A stretch of DNA of 64,000 nt, taken from Fervidibacillus halotolerans. Lineage in GTDB: Bacteria; Bacillota; Bacilli; Bacillales; Caldibacillaceae. The stretch lies in the NCBI RefSeq assembly GCF_026547205.1, contig NZ_CP106877.1:2196771-2260770 (forward strand), in the 5' to 3' direction. Positions within the stretch are counted from its first letter, which is position 1. Every line of letters starts with the position of its first letter. This document shows positions 29,701 through 36,809 of this stretch, one piece after another. A model generated the notes under the pieces. It did not search any database, had not been told where the DNA came from, and saw nothing but the letters and a program-made list of their open reading frames with translations. Made by a program: the position numbers and the translations under genes.

Positions 29701-30595
29701 TAGCATAATGGTTAATGGCTTCTTTTGTTTTCCCCATGACTTTTTCGGCGTACGCTAAATAAAAGTAAAAATCCATCAGACCATCTTTTGTTCGAATAGC
29801 TTCATGACAAATCCTTTCAACATCTAAAAATTTTTCATTATGTACGTAAGCTAACACTAGATCTGTGTATATATACATCATCTTGGATAAATCGAGATGT
29901 CTTCTTTTGGCTGTCTCATAAGCCTTTATTGCATACATTAATTCCTCTTTATAATCCTTATGCATTCCGTAAGTCTGACATAATTGATGGAGAATATATA
30001 CGTTTTTAGGATCGTTTTTTAATTCTTTCAATAAAAGATCGCGATTTCTTTCGAATTTCCTTTGCATTAATGCTTTATCCGTCGATAGATATCCATAATG
30101 TTCGAATGTAACATCTAATATAATCGATGGTTCCTTTCTTAACGGTTGTTCGTGAATTTTACCAACGTAGCGAAAGTCTTTGCGATTCTTAAATAGTCTC
30201 GGATTCAAATTTATATTAAACCGGTTATTTTCATCATCGACAATGCTTTTGATATTGACAAAACCGGTATTGTATTTTCGATCTTTCCCTGAATGGAAAA
30301 ACTGAATTAACGATTCCGGATTGGTGATAACTTCATCCCCATCGATAATCAGTAACCATTCTCCTTTCGCGAAGCTGATGGATTTATTCCGCATATGAGC
30401 GAAGTCATCATTCCATTCATGGGAAAAAACTTTATCTGTATATTTTTTGGCAATTTCTACCGTATTATCCGTCGATCCGGTGTCTAATACGATGACTTCG
30501 CTAGGGATTTTCTCCCGAATCGGAATCATACTTTGTAACACTTTTTCAAGATGTTTCGATTCGTTTTTTACCATCATTACAAAGCTCAGTTTCAA
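26729..30595 (-). CDS. Four-domain glycan enzyme: GT2 glycosyltransferase, TPR region, pyruvyltransferase-like, hexapeptide acyltransferase
   Basis: 1288 residues. (a) About 1-210: family 2 glycosyltransferase, with VLDTGSTDNTVE for nucleotide-sugar binding, the DXD-type LLIIDGDEV near residue 83, and KIHEQPL near 145. (b) About 210-740: helical region with clear TPR units at about 665-725 (YNLAYLKEQQGETEEAVQLY). (c) About 755-1060: polysaccharide pyruvyltransferase (CsaB-like), with LGWLGQQNIGDEVLFQLF, LVVLGGGSLLHIPYW and NFKLHANILSASANVPFISL. (d) About 1115-1260: left-handed beta-helix acetyltransferase (IEIGDNVYIGPDAYIF, TSNHNYDSPDL, VVGGNPAKIIKY). GT2-TPR proteins next to hag modify flagellin in other Firmicutes; the two added domains could cap the glycan with pyruvate and acyl groups. 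TTG 30595 is set by GGGGGAG. The 3' half is markedly AT-rich, suggesting acquisition. Confidence 0.85.
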   Translation of the reverse strand: MKLSFVMMVKNESKHLEKVLQSMIPIREKIPSEVIVLDTGSTDNTVEIAKKYTDKVFSHEWNDDFAHMRNKSISFAKGEWLLIIDGDEVITNPESLIQFFHSGKDRKYNTGFVNIKSIVDDENNRFNINLNPRLFKNRKDFRYVGKIHEQPLRKEPSIILDVTFEHYGYLSTDKALMQRKFERNRDLLLKELKNDPKNVYILHQLCQTYGMHKDYKEELMYAIKAYETAKRRHLDLSKMMYIYTDLVLAYVHNEKFLDVERICHEAIRTKDGLMDFYFYLAYAEKVMGKTKEAINHYATYIHLVNNAKEHIDLTIIHSTISFVDEAYYNLFQLFIREKEYEKIKEYLSKMKDMSFLSKLIPLIVHAYVESEDLHGLKEFADRKCSEKDRNILYAQLEAIRLNEKDEQNNWKIAEVFSDGNDQYSLLNKIRMAVGKGRQSVTEWLSSIEKMNFSNLPDYYGDLIYYLLQKKYPLSNLLSNVQESHLMKYIEFLSKKYNDLDERIRDYIDHFPFEENLKKARIHKPLLRFSFLLDRIPEKEYAYFFQRYLQEGKYYVKQIYHPSLIEEERIYDVNRDEDQFFIFLLRAEEQKGKSDALYIRYLRKALEAYPVMKKGIELLLTEVTKKKDELQKQLEKIKGQIDVLLTQGLWKEALSIVEEALKLVPTDVDLYSIQAVIYIQLQRMEEAKNVLEKGLEIDPTHVDCLYNLAYLKEQQGETEEAVQLYKKVLTFTDERELKEEIERKLREFHLKDETPTISKKKKILYLGWLGQQNIGDEVLFQLFEKMFKRYSNQSENVQIDAFSTEPGYQYNASDYDLVVLGGGSLLHIPYWLNICTEAINKNIPVVSWGTGIDGFFKSHHLQSIALSEQIANQYRNIFEKFDYLSVRGPFSKNALLNIGVKNTIDEIGDPALVYADEFLKESHFEKKKNHQILINWGTSYNNVFGKNEQAVEQELVKIAKLLISKGYSIVIYPIWKEDIPAVLRLGKKINDEKCKVISEVYDADALQKLISESYMTINFKLHANILSASANVPFISLAYRGKCIDFAKSIDCLEYVIPTDDVTVKKVLKLVKYIENHYQKVVHQIKNGKEKYKPKIIHSLKIIKSKLNKKIQKSNIGGLQLPFKKIGKNVEIHKGTFFMSQNIEIGDNVYIGPDAYIFAQGGLLIGKGTIIGPRVTILTSNHNYDSPDLESIPYDGKNILRKVIISENVWIGANVSIAPGVTIGEGAVIAMGAVVTKDVPPFTVVGGNPAKIIKYRDKDRYYKLKMNGKIYLKLKKNKEITIYTKEDRK

Positions 30596-30630
30596 TTGTA
30601 ACTCCCCCGCATCAAACATTCTATTTTTGG

Positions 30631-30674
30631 AAAAACAGTGGATAACGAGAAGGAAAACTGAACGTTTATCCACT
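30631..30674 (-). terminator. Terminator between SIR2-like gene and glycan enzyme gene
   Basis: AGTGGATAA and TTATCCACT pair across about 20 bases and are followed on the minus strand by GTTTTTCC. It may attenuate rather than fully stop transcription into the glycan enzyme gene, since no clear promoter follows. Confidence 0.5.
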
Positions 30675-30687
30675 TATCTTTTATAAA

Positions 30688-32259
30688 CTACCCTCGATCC
30701 CAATGAAGAAGTTGTTCAACCTTTTTTCGACTTACATGATTATTCTCCGTAAATACCTTTGGAATTCCAGCCAAATAGGCACGAACATGTTCTTTTCCAA
30801 ATAAATCGATGACTTGTTTAGCTATTTCAGAAACCGAGTCATGAGGATGTGATTGAATAAATTGTTTTAGATCATCACCATACAACCATTGATCGGGTCC
30901 GTGTTCATGAAAATTCACAAGGGAACATTTTACCCCGTCATTCTTTTTGGCTGCCAACATACTCCGATACTGAATATCATCACTCGGCAATGAATATCCA
31001 AATAAAATAATATGTTTGGCCTTAGAAACAGCTACCTTCATATCCCGTTGAATTTCTTCAATATAAGGAGGATAGCTCCCTTTGAAATTTGTTTGCATGA
31101 TAATCGGTGTATGGTAGGCATACGTTAAACTCCCGCAATGGGGACATTGCAAAGCATCATAGGCACCTTCTTCATATGCTCTTTTTTCTTCAATTGATTT
31201 TGGACGGTTTCCTTTTGCCAATGACGGAATGATACTCGGTGGAAAAAGGCTATCCGTTTTGACTTTCCATTCATTTCCTAGAAAGAAGGTTAGTTTCCCA
31301 CAATTCGGACATTCGCGAAAACCGTGGCTTCCGTGGGGAAAATAAAATTTCCCAATTCGAACCCTTCTGTCCGTTACATGCTCTTCATTATTTAATCGTA
31401 AGACGGCCGTTTCATTCAACGGAAACCATGCTTCTGGGGTCGTCTCTTCAACACTTCGAACCGCCATAAAGTGGGCCATATCATTAAATAATTTTAAAGG
31501 TACGTGGTACTTCTTTCCTACTCCAGTTCCTTCCTTTTGGTCATTCCATTCTTTATGGGCATTAAAAATAAACCATAAGAATAGGGGGTCCCAATTCATA
31601 TTAATAATCGCATAACTAAATAAATAAAATGCCCGTTCATTCAACTCATATTCCCTCGCCCGTTTTAATCCTTCCTCCACCATCAATTCGGTCAAAATTT
31701 TTGCAAATCCGTAGTATTGATCAAATAGAGATGATTTTAATTGTAATGATTGAAGATAATTGACTTTATGTAATAGAGAAATAAGAAGTACTAACATATT
31801 TCTCGTCGCTTTCATTCGTTCCGGTGGGATGAATTCATTATCTACATAAACCCCCTGTTTCGATTGAATACTCATATCAATTAAATTAAATAAATCTTGC
31901 GTCGATAAGATTTTGTCATGACGAGGGCATCTTTTTGTCATTTTTTTCAAGGAAGGCCAGTCGAAAATTTGCAATAGTTCTTTTCTCCGTTTTCGATTGA
32001 AACCTATAGTATTTCCATATTTTACGGAATTTTCTGGTTGATCTTCGAAAAATAAAAAAAGTCCCATCATTTCTTCAAGGATTTCTTTCCGTTCCATCTG
32101 ATAAGCTAAACGAATTCTCTCTTTTAAAGGGATTTTCTCATTAGTTAAAATTGTGATACTTTCTCCAATTCCCTTTGTCGTCGCCATCCCTAATGGTGCA
32201 GTAGCACCTGCCCCAATAAAGAAAATCGTTTCCGGCCAATACGGTTGGAACGTTTCCAT
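30688..32259 (-). CDS. SIR2-like domain protein with zinc ribbon
   Basis: 523 residues. N-terminal IFFIGAGATAPLGMATTKG matches the NAD-binding GAG(S/A) loop of the SIR2 fold. AIINMNWDPLFLW resembles its TxN(Y/W)D motif, and KHIILFGYSLPSDDIQYRSM its C-terminal strand-loop. Between them lie two Cys pairs (CPNCG, and CPHCG about 60 residues later), probably one zinc site. SIR2-like domains occur in deacylases and in NAD-consuming defence effectors (ThsA, Dsr). Which applies is not decidable here. ATG 32259 shares a base with the stop of the preceding small gene, so the two are coupled. Placed in the hag-flaG interval; function in flagella is only an inference from position. Confidence 0.65.
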   Translation of the reverse strand: METFQPYWPETIFFIGAGATAPLGMATTKGIGESITILTNEKIPLKERIRLAYQMERKEILEEMMGLFLFFEDQPENSVKYGNTIGFNRKRRKELLQIFDWPSLKKMTKRCPRHDKILSTQDLFNLIDMSIQSKQGVYVDNEFIPPERMKATRNMLVLLISLLHKVNYLQSLQLKSSLFDQYYGFAKILTELMVEEGLKRAREYELNERAFYLFSYAIINMNWDPLFLWFIFNAHKEWNDQKEGTGVGKKYHVPLKLFNDMAHFMAVRSVEETTPEAWFPLNETAVLRLNNEEHVTDRRVRIGKFYFPHGSHGFRECPNCGKLTFFLGNEWKVKTDSLFPPSIIPSLAKGNRPKSIEEKRAYEEGAYDALQCPHCGSLTYAYHTPIIMQTNFKGSYPPYIEEIQRDMKVAVSKAKHIILFGYSLPSDDIQYRSMLAAKKNDGVKCSLVNFHEHGPDQWLYGDDLKQFIQSHPHDSVSEIAKQVIDLFGKEHVRAYLAGIPKVFTENNHVSRKKVEQLLHWDRG

Positions 32260-32588
32260 TATCCAACCCTCATCTCTACTAAGCGAAAACCTTGTCCATT
32301 TTCTGTTGTGAGTCCAATAGTGATAATTTTTTGTTGGACAAAAATTTCTTTTATTACATTTTCAAATTCTTCTTCAACAGTAATGTTCACTAGTTGGTGT
32401 TTATCGATTGTGCATACTTTTCCATTTTTATATGCCAATAAAATTTCTTTATCACGGTTTGTATTACTTTCATCTCGGTTTGTGATACTTTCATCGGAGA
32501 AACGATATTCCTTCGTCGGTTCAATGGAAATGACAAATTGTTGATTTTTATAGGCAATCGAGCGAATGATACATTTTATATAATACAA
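32259..32588 (-). CDS. Small protein coupled to the SIR2-like gene, unknown function
   Basis: 109 residues, no recognised family, no signal peptide or membrane helix. Predominantly beta-type composition. An internal duplication is visible: DESITNRDESNTNRD, encoded by a ~24-base direct repeat near 32455-32495. TTG 32588 lies 7 bases after AGAGGA. Its stop TAA overlaps the ATG of the SIR2-like gene (TAATG), which argues that the two work together, for example as regulator or antitoxin and effector. Confidence 0.6.
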   Translation of the reverse strand: MYYIKCIIRSIAYKNQQFVISIEPTKEYRFSDESITNRDESNTNRDKEILLAYKNGKVCTIDKHQLVNITVEEEFENVIKEIFVQQKIITIGLTTENGQGFRLVEMRVG

Positions 32589-32646
32589 GGAATTTTCCTC
32601 TTCTGATGCCGTTGAAAAATCCTCCCTCTTTAATCCTAGGAAATAA

Positions 32647-32674
32647 ATTCTAGAGTTTTTTTAAGAAAAATCAA
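32647..32674 (-). promoter_or_regulatory. Candidate sigma-A promoter of the small gene/SIR2-like pair
   Basis: On the minus strand TTGATT, 16 bases, TAGAAT, located 59 bases before the small gene start and after the hag terminators. It makes the pair independent of sigma-D. Confidence 0.4.
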
Positions 32675-32714
32675 TTTGATAAAGAATAAAAAAGGATTCA
32701 AAAAGTTCCCTTTA

Positions 32715-32745
32715 CAAAAAATTGTAGTTGGTTTTCAAACTACAA
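32715..32745 (-). terminator. Second hag terminator
   Basis: TTGTAGTT pairs with AACTACAA across eight bases, then TTTTTTG on the minus strand. Confidence 0.7.
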
Positions 32746-32791
32746 ATCCATCCTTTTGTTCTATAAATCCGACAATCATAAAAGTCCGTTC

Positions 32792-32821
32792 AAAAAAAGA
32801 GCACTAGAATAACTAGTGCCC
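32792..32821 (-). terminator. First hag terminator
   Basis: On the minus strand GGGCACTAG pairs with CTAGTGCTC, then seven T. Two tandem terminators fit a very highly transcribed gene. Confidence 0.9.
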
Positions 32822-32839
32822 TTACTCGAAAACGGAATC

Positions 32840-34201
32840 TTAACGAAGAAGTTGAAGAACTCCTTGCGGTAATTGGTTTGCTTGGGCAAGCATAGCTTGA
32901 GAAGCTTGGGAAAGAATGGAGTTTTTCGTTTGTTCCATCAATTCCTTCGCCATATCTACATCGCGAATACGGGATTCTGCAGCCGTTAAGTTTTCAGAAG
33001 ATGTGCTTAAGTTGTTAATCGTATGTTCGAGACGGTTTTGGTATGCACCGAGTTTCGAACGTTCAGCAGAAACAGATTTAATGGCATTATCGATAGACGT
33101 AATCGCTGCCTCTGCACTTTCCGCCGATGTTAAATCCAAACCATCAATGCCAAGAGATTTTGCAGACATATCATTGATAGACACATTCATCGTTTGGCTT
33201 TCATTTGCCCCAATATGCATTGATAATGAATTATTTACAATCGTAATCGTCGTATTATTGCCGTTAGCTATATCTGCATTGAAGTCTAATTTTAATCCAC
33301 CAATTTCAATATAGGATTTATTATAATCTGTTACACTTACAGAATATGTTGTGGTACCATCAGTTAATGAAAAATCATGATCACCTTCTACTGTAAATGA
33401 AATAGTACCATTTCCAGATGCACCGTTTGTATTAATGCTTATACCTTGAAGTGTAACTGTATCCGTTCCATAATTTACATTATTTTGTGAAGCAACTTCT
33501 TCTCCAGTAGTTGCATTAATCAATGTAAGTTTCTTCATACCTGCATTTTGCGTATCATCTTCTACTTTTAATTGGTATGTTCCATAACTTGCATCAGCTG
33601 GTGTCCCTAAAGTAATATTTGTACTTGAAATACCCGTTCCCGCATCAACAACATTCGCAACTTGTTGATTAGTAGTACCAGTAACTGATAATGTATATGT
33701 GCCGGAATCTAACATTGCATTAACAACTTCTACAGAGTCTATATTGGCAGTGTTTGTTCCACCTACAGTTCCCGCACTACCGACATTTCCATTTAATAGT
33801 TTTTTCGTATTAAATTCCGTTGTGTCAGAAATTCGGTTAATTTCTTCTGTTAATTGGTCGATTTCCTTTTGAATTTCTGTCCGGTCATCGGCAGTATTCG
33901 TATCGTTTGCTGCTTGTACAGCTAATTCACGCATCCGTTGTAAAATGGAGTGGGTTTCGTTCAAAGCACCTTCAGCCGTTTGGATTAAGCTAACACCGTC
34001 TTGAGCGTTTTTCGCTGCCATATCCAATCCACGGATTTGTCCGCGCATTTTTTCGGAGATGGCAAGTCCGGCTGCGTCGTCTCCTGCACGGTTAATGCGA
34101 AGACCGGAAGATAGTTTTTCCATTGATTTGCTCATTGCGTTGTTTGCAGAGCTTAATTGACGATATGTGTTTAATGCTGCGATGTTGTGATTAATTCTCA
34201 T
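32840..34201 (-). CDS. hag: Flagellin (enlarged)
   Basis: 453 residues against about 304 in B. subtilis. The D0/D1 ends are classical: MRINHNIAALNTYRQLSSAN, SSGLRINRAGDDAAGLAISE, and at the C-terminus ESRIRDVDMAKELMEQTKNS and LPQGVLQLLR. The insert lies at about residues 145-345 and is rich in T, S, N, G and D. Such surface-exposed D2/D3 segments are the usual sites of O-glycosylation. Codon choice in the ends is highly biased; the insert is more AT-rich. ATG 34201 follows AAGGAGG. Controlled by a sigma-D promoter and a CsrA-type leader. Confidence 0.97.
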   Translation of the reverse strand: MRINHNIAALNTYRQLSSANNAMSKSMEKLSSGLRINRAGDDAAGLAISEKMRGQIRGLDMAAKNAQDGVSLIQTAEGALNETHSILQRMRELAVQAANDTNTADDRTEIQKEIDQLTEEINRISDTTEFNTKKLLNGNVGSAGTVGGTNTANIDSVEVVNAMLDSGTYTLSVTGTTNQQVANVVDAGTGISSTNITLGTPADASYGTYQLKVEDDTQNAGMKKLTLINATTGEEVASQNNVNYGTDTVTLQGISINTNGASGNGTISFTVEGDHDFSLTDGTTTYSVSVTDYNKSYIEIGGLKLDFNADIANGNNTTITIVNNSLSMHIGANESQTMNVSINDMSAKSLGIDGLDLTSAESAEAAITSIDNAIKSVSAERSKLGAYQNRLEHTINNLSTSSENLTAAESRIRDVDMAKELMEQTKNSILSQASQAMLAQANQLPQGVLQLLR

Positions 34202-34225
34202 TTCGTTTCCTCCTTGAAATTTTTT

Positions 34226-34243
34226 ATTCACGTCCGTGTGAAT
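34226..34243 (-). promoter_or_regulatory. CsrA-binding hairpin in the hag leader
   Basis: On the minus strand ATTCAC-ACGGAC-GTGAAT forms a 6-bp stem with GGA exposed in the loop, the shape CsrA recognises. It lies 25 bases before the start codon. The Shine-Dalgarno AAGGAGGAAAC gives a second GGA, so CsrA could bridge both and block initiation, as known for B. subtilis hag. Confidence 0.75.
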
Positions 34244-34293
34244 GGTTCTTTTGGCGTACGGGTCGGCCGCCCCCGTAGTTGCCTACATTCTTA

Positions 34294-34320
34294 ATATCGG
34301 AAGAAAAGGAAAAGTGTTTA
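34294..34320 (-). promoter_or_regulatory. Sigma-D promoter of hag
   Basis: On the minus strand TAAA, 16 bases, CCGATAT, equivalent to TAAA-N15-NCCGATAT. It lies about 95 bases before the hag start. Confidence 0.88.
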
Positions 34321-34339
34321 GCCTTTTCGTTGAAAAAAT

Positions 34340-34567
34340 TTATGGATTTTGGGACTTTTTTACTAATTTGGCTAAATCGCCGGAAAAAATCGTTGCATGT
34401 TTGTTTTCCTCTTGAATTTCATCGACAATTTCCCTTCGATAAATATCCACATGTTTCGGAGCGTCTATTCCGAGTTTTACCTGATCTCCTTTGACCGAGA
34501 CGACGCGGATTTCAATTTCTTCACCAATGACGATCGCTTCACCTGTTTTTCTCGATAAAATTAACAT
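34340..34567 (-). CDS. csrA: Carbon storage regulator CsrA
   Basis: 75 residues. MLILSRKTGEAIVIGEEIEI and GIDAPKHVDIYRREI are diagnostic. It represses hag translation by binding leader RNA and is itself sequestered by FliW. ATG overlaps the end of fliW by 7 bases. Compared with gamma-proteobacterial CsrA, the C-terminal extension (about residues 55-75) is of the bacillar type that contacts FliW. Confidence 0.96.
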   Translation of the reverse strand: MLILSRKTGEAIVIGEEIEIRVVSVKGDQVKLGIDAPKHVDIYRREIVDEIQEENKHATIFSGDLAKLVKKSQNP

Positions 34568-35016
34568 TTGGCCGCCCCCTTTTCCTTATTAGGGGTAGGA
34601 AATAGTCGGTGCCTTACGGAATATGTATCATCATTTAAAATGACTTGTTTTCCCTTTTTATTTTTCCAGTTAATCACGATCGGCGCTTGAAGGTTGGCGG
34701 TTGTTTTTTCAAAGGGTTCCCGTACCGTTAAAATCGTTAATACTTGAACATCTTCTGGCCTTTCAACCTCCAGTTGTTCCACGACTCCATCATCTAAATC
34801 AAATTCATAATCGGGGAAAAACAAAAAGGGAATGGTGACGACAAAGGCGACATTCGCTGTTTGCACCGACTGCATCACCTGATACAATTCATCCTCCGTC
34901 AGTGGTAATAACACAAATTGATTTTCCCTTGGAAAGCCAGGGATGCCCTTTTCAAAAGTAATGATTTTCTTTTCATCAATGGCAAGAATACCGTGGTATT
35001 TCGTTTGAATGTTCAT
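34561..35016 (-). CDS. fliW: Flagellar assembly factor FliW
   Basis: 151 residues. KIITFEKGIPGFPRENQFVL and TANVAFVVTIPFLFFPDYEF are FliW core motifs. FliW binds either flagellin or CsrA. When flagellin is exported, freed FliW releases CsrA from the hag leader. ATG 35016 (GGTGA upstream) is used; the open frame upstream overlaps yviE and is rejected. Confidence 0.93.
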   Translation of the reverse strand: MNIQTKYHGILAIDEKKIITFEKGIPGFPRENQFVLLPLTEDELYQVMQSVQTANVAFVVTIPFLFFPDYEFDLDDGVVEQLEVERPEDVQVLTILTVREPFEKTTANLQAPIVINWKNKKGKQVILNDDTYSVRHRLFPTPNKEKGAAKC

Positions 35017-35077
35017 TTTTTCACCCACATTTGATTTTTTTCTACGATATTTATCGTTTTTCAATTCCAATCCCATC

Positions 35078-35650
35078 TTATACCGATTCATCAAATAAAT
35101 GAACGACTTCGATCTTCAGGGAATTCCATTGTCGAATATAGACGGATACGTTTCCAGGCGTGTAATCGTGAATCGGTTTTTGGGGAATGGCTTCGATGAT
35201 CGGTTTTTGCGGTGTGACGCGAATATCTACTTTTGCCGGTTCATAGTGGATTTTCACGCTCCCGTGGGAAGGGATCCAACCGATAGCAAGCTGCTTTTCC
35301 GGACGCTTACTATGTTCCACCGCTTGGGTGATAATTGGATTTCCACCCTTTTCGATCTCCATTAGCTCCCTACCTTCTTGGGCTCGTCTTCCAGTTCCTT
35401 CTAATACCGACTGTTTTCCTAATGTTGCCGTATCGCGAACCACCTCAAGAATTGGTTTTCGATTTTGTTCAGCGAGGGCTTGGGATTGATCGATCGTAAG
35501 CGTTGCCGGAGTCGTTTCCATTTCTACAATGGCCTTCGGTTGTTCCATCTCGATGATCGCCTTCGGTTGTTCAATTCGTTGCACCGGTTGTTCCGTTTGT
35601 AAACCGATCTGCATAAAAGACGATTCCATTCGAAGTTGTGGGATACGCAT
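35078..35650 (-). CDS. yviE: YviE/DUF6470 family protein
   Basis: 190 residues. The first part is Q/E/P-rich with a repeated QPKAIIEMEQPKAIVEME pattern. The C-terminal part (VKIHYEPAKVDIRVTPQKP, YTPGNVSVYIRQWNSLKIEV) is the conserved region of this flagellar-cluster family. Molecular role unknown. Position between flgL and fliW is conserved in bacilli. GGAGGGATGAAGG precedes the ATG. Confidence 0.85.
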   Translation of the reverse strand: MRIPQLRMESSFMQIGLQTEQPVQRIEQPKAIIEMEQPKAIVEMETTPATLTIDQSQALAEQNRKPILEVVRDTATLGKQSVLEGTGRRAQEGRELMEIEKGGNPIITQAVEHSKRPEKQLAIGWIPSHGSVKIHYEPAKVDIRVTPQKPIIEAIPQKPIHDYTPGNVSVYIRQWNSLKIEVVHLFDESV

Positions 35651-35762
35651 CCTTCATCCCTCCCCTTTTCTAAATAGGACCGATATTTTTTTCGCTAAAT
35701 CTGAGTTACTAGTGAATCTTTTCAAACACTAGTGGATAAAAAGGATTCGGAAAAATGAAAAG

Positions 35763-35801
35763 AAAAACCTAAGAACGTCGAACCGAACATCCTTAGGTTT
35801 T
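35763..35801 (-). terminator. flgL terminator
   Basis: AAAACCTAAG and CTTAGGTTTTT form the stem on the minus strand. It separates flgL from yviE, so yviE-fliW-csrA may have its own promoter in 35651-35762, where ACTAGT occurs twice (near 35707 and 35728). Confidence 0.8.
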
Positions 35802-35822
35802 GTCCAATCTGTTTCACTCAAT

Positions 35823-36716
35823 TTATCGTAAAAAATCCATTAATGTTGGCTGAATAATGCGGGCACCGACGCTTAGTGCTGCCCGATGAATCGACTCCTG
35901 TGTAATGAGTTCGGTAATAACCTTTTCCATATCGATATCTTCGTTTTCCGACAAAATCTTCGTGGCAATGACTTCTTGGCTAGCAATCCGGTCTTCCATC
36001 ATTTCCACCCGATTTTGTTTTGCACCGACCTCCGCTTGAATTTTCAAGAAACGATCGATTTCCCCATCGATTTCTCCTAGAAAGTTACCGATTTCTTCAT
36101 CCGTTGCATCCGGATCTTCTAAAGTTGCAATCAGCCTTGCCAGGGTACCACTCTCATCCACGGCTGTTGAAGGATCATCTTCTGTCAAAAGATCGCCGAA
36201 CAATTCCTTCCCACTTGTATTTACTGGGATGGTAATGCCTGAAAATACTTCAATCTGAATTTCACCATCCGAGAATTCACCGTCCGGACGTTCATTCGTT
36301 TTGTCTCCGTTAAAAATATATTTTCCCCCGACTTGTGTGTTACCGATCGTTTTTAATTGTTCCTTTAACTCTTTGACCTCCACGGCGATCGCTTCCCGTT
36401 GCGATTCTTCATATGTACCGTTGGACGCTTGGACGACGAGTTCGCGAATCCGTTGTAACACTTTGACCCCGTGGGTAATGGCATCATCCGTCGAATCGAG
36501 CCAATTGTTTACTTCCCCAATATTCCGGGAAAATTGTTGCACCCGGTTCAATTCCGTCCGGTATCCGAGGCCAAGCATCGCCACAACTGGGTCGTCGGAT
36601 GGTCTCGTAATCTTTTTCTGAGACGCCAATTGGTCTTGAAGCTTCCCAAGTTTTCCATAACTATTGCTAACATTTCGAAGGAAATTATTCGATAACATGG
36701 ATTGGGTTACACGCAT
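35823..36716 (-). CDS. flgL: Flagellar hook-filament junction protein FlgL
   Basis: 297 residues (B. subtilis 298). MRVTQSMLSNNFLRNVSNSY and the C-terminal ITELITQESIHRAALSVGAR show the flagellin-like D0/D1 helices. Junction protein 3 between FlgK and the filament. ATG 36716 rather than the upstream in-frame codon matches the family. Confidence 0.95.
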   Translation of the reverse strand: MRVTQSMLSNNFLRNVSNSYGKLGKLQDQLASQKKITRPSDDPVVAMLGLGYRTELNRVQQFSRNIGEVNNWLDSTDDAITHGVKVLQRIRELVVQASNGTYEESQREAIAVEVKELKEQLKTIGNTQVGGKYIFNGDKTNERPDGEFSDGEIQIEVFSGITIPVNTSGKELFGDLLTEDDPSTAVDESGTLARLIATLEDPDATDEEIGNFLGEIDGEIDRFLKIQAEVGAKQNRVEMMEDRIASQEVIATKILSENEDIDMEKVITELITQESIHRAALSVGARIIQPTLMDFLR

Positions 36717-36809
36717 GTCGTTCACCGCCTTTCCTATTTCACAATTTATCACTCATCATTCGAGAAAAAGTTTCATCAGTCGTAATTAATTAATAAGTAT
36801 GACGATCCA

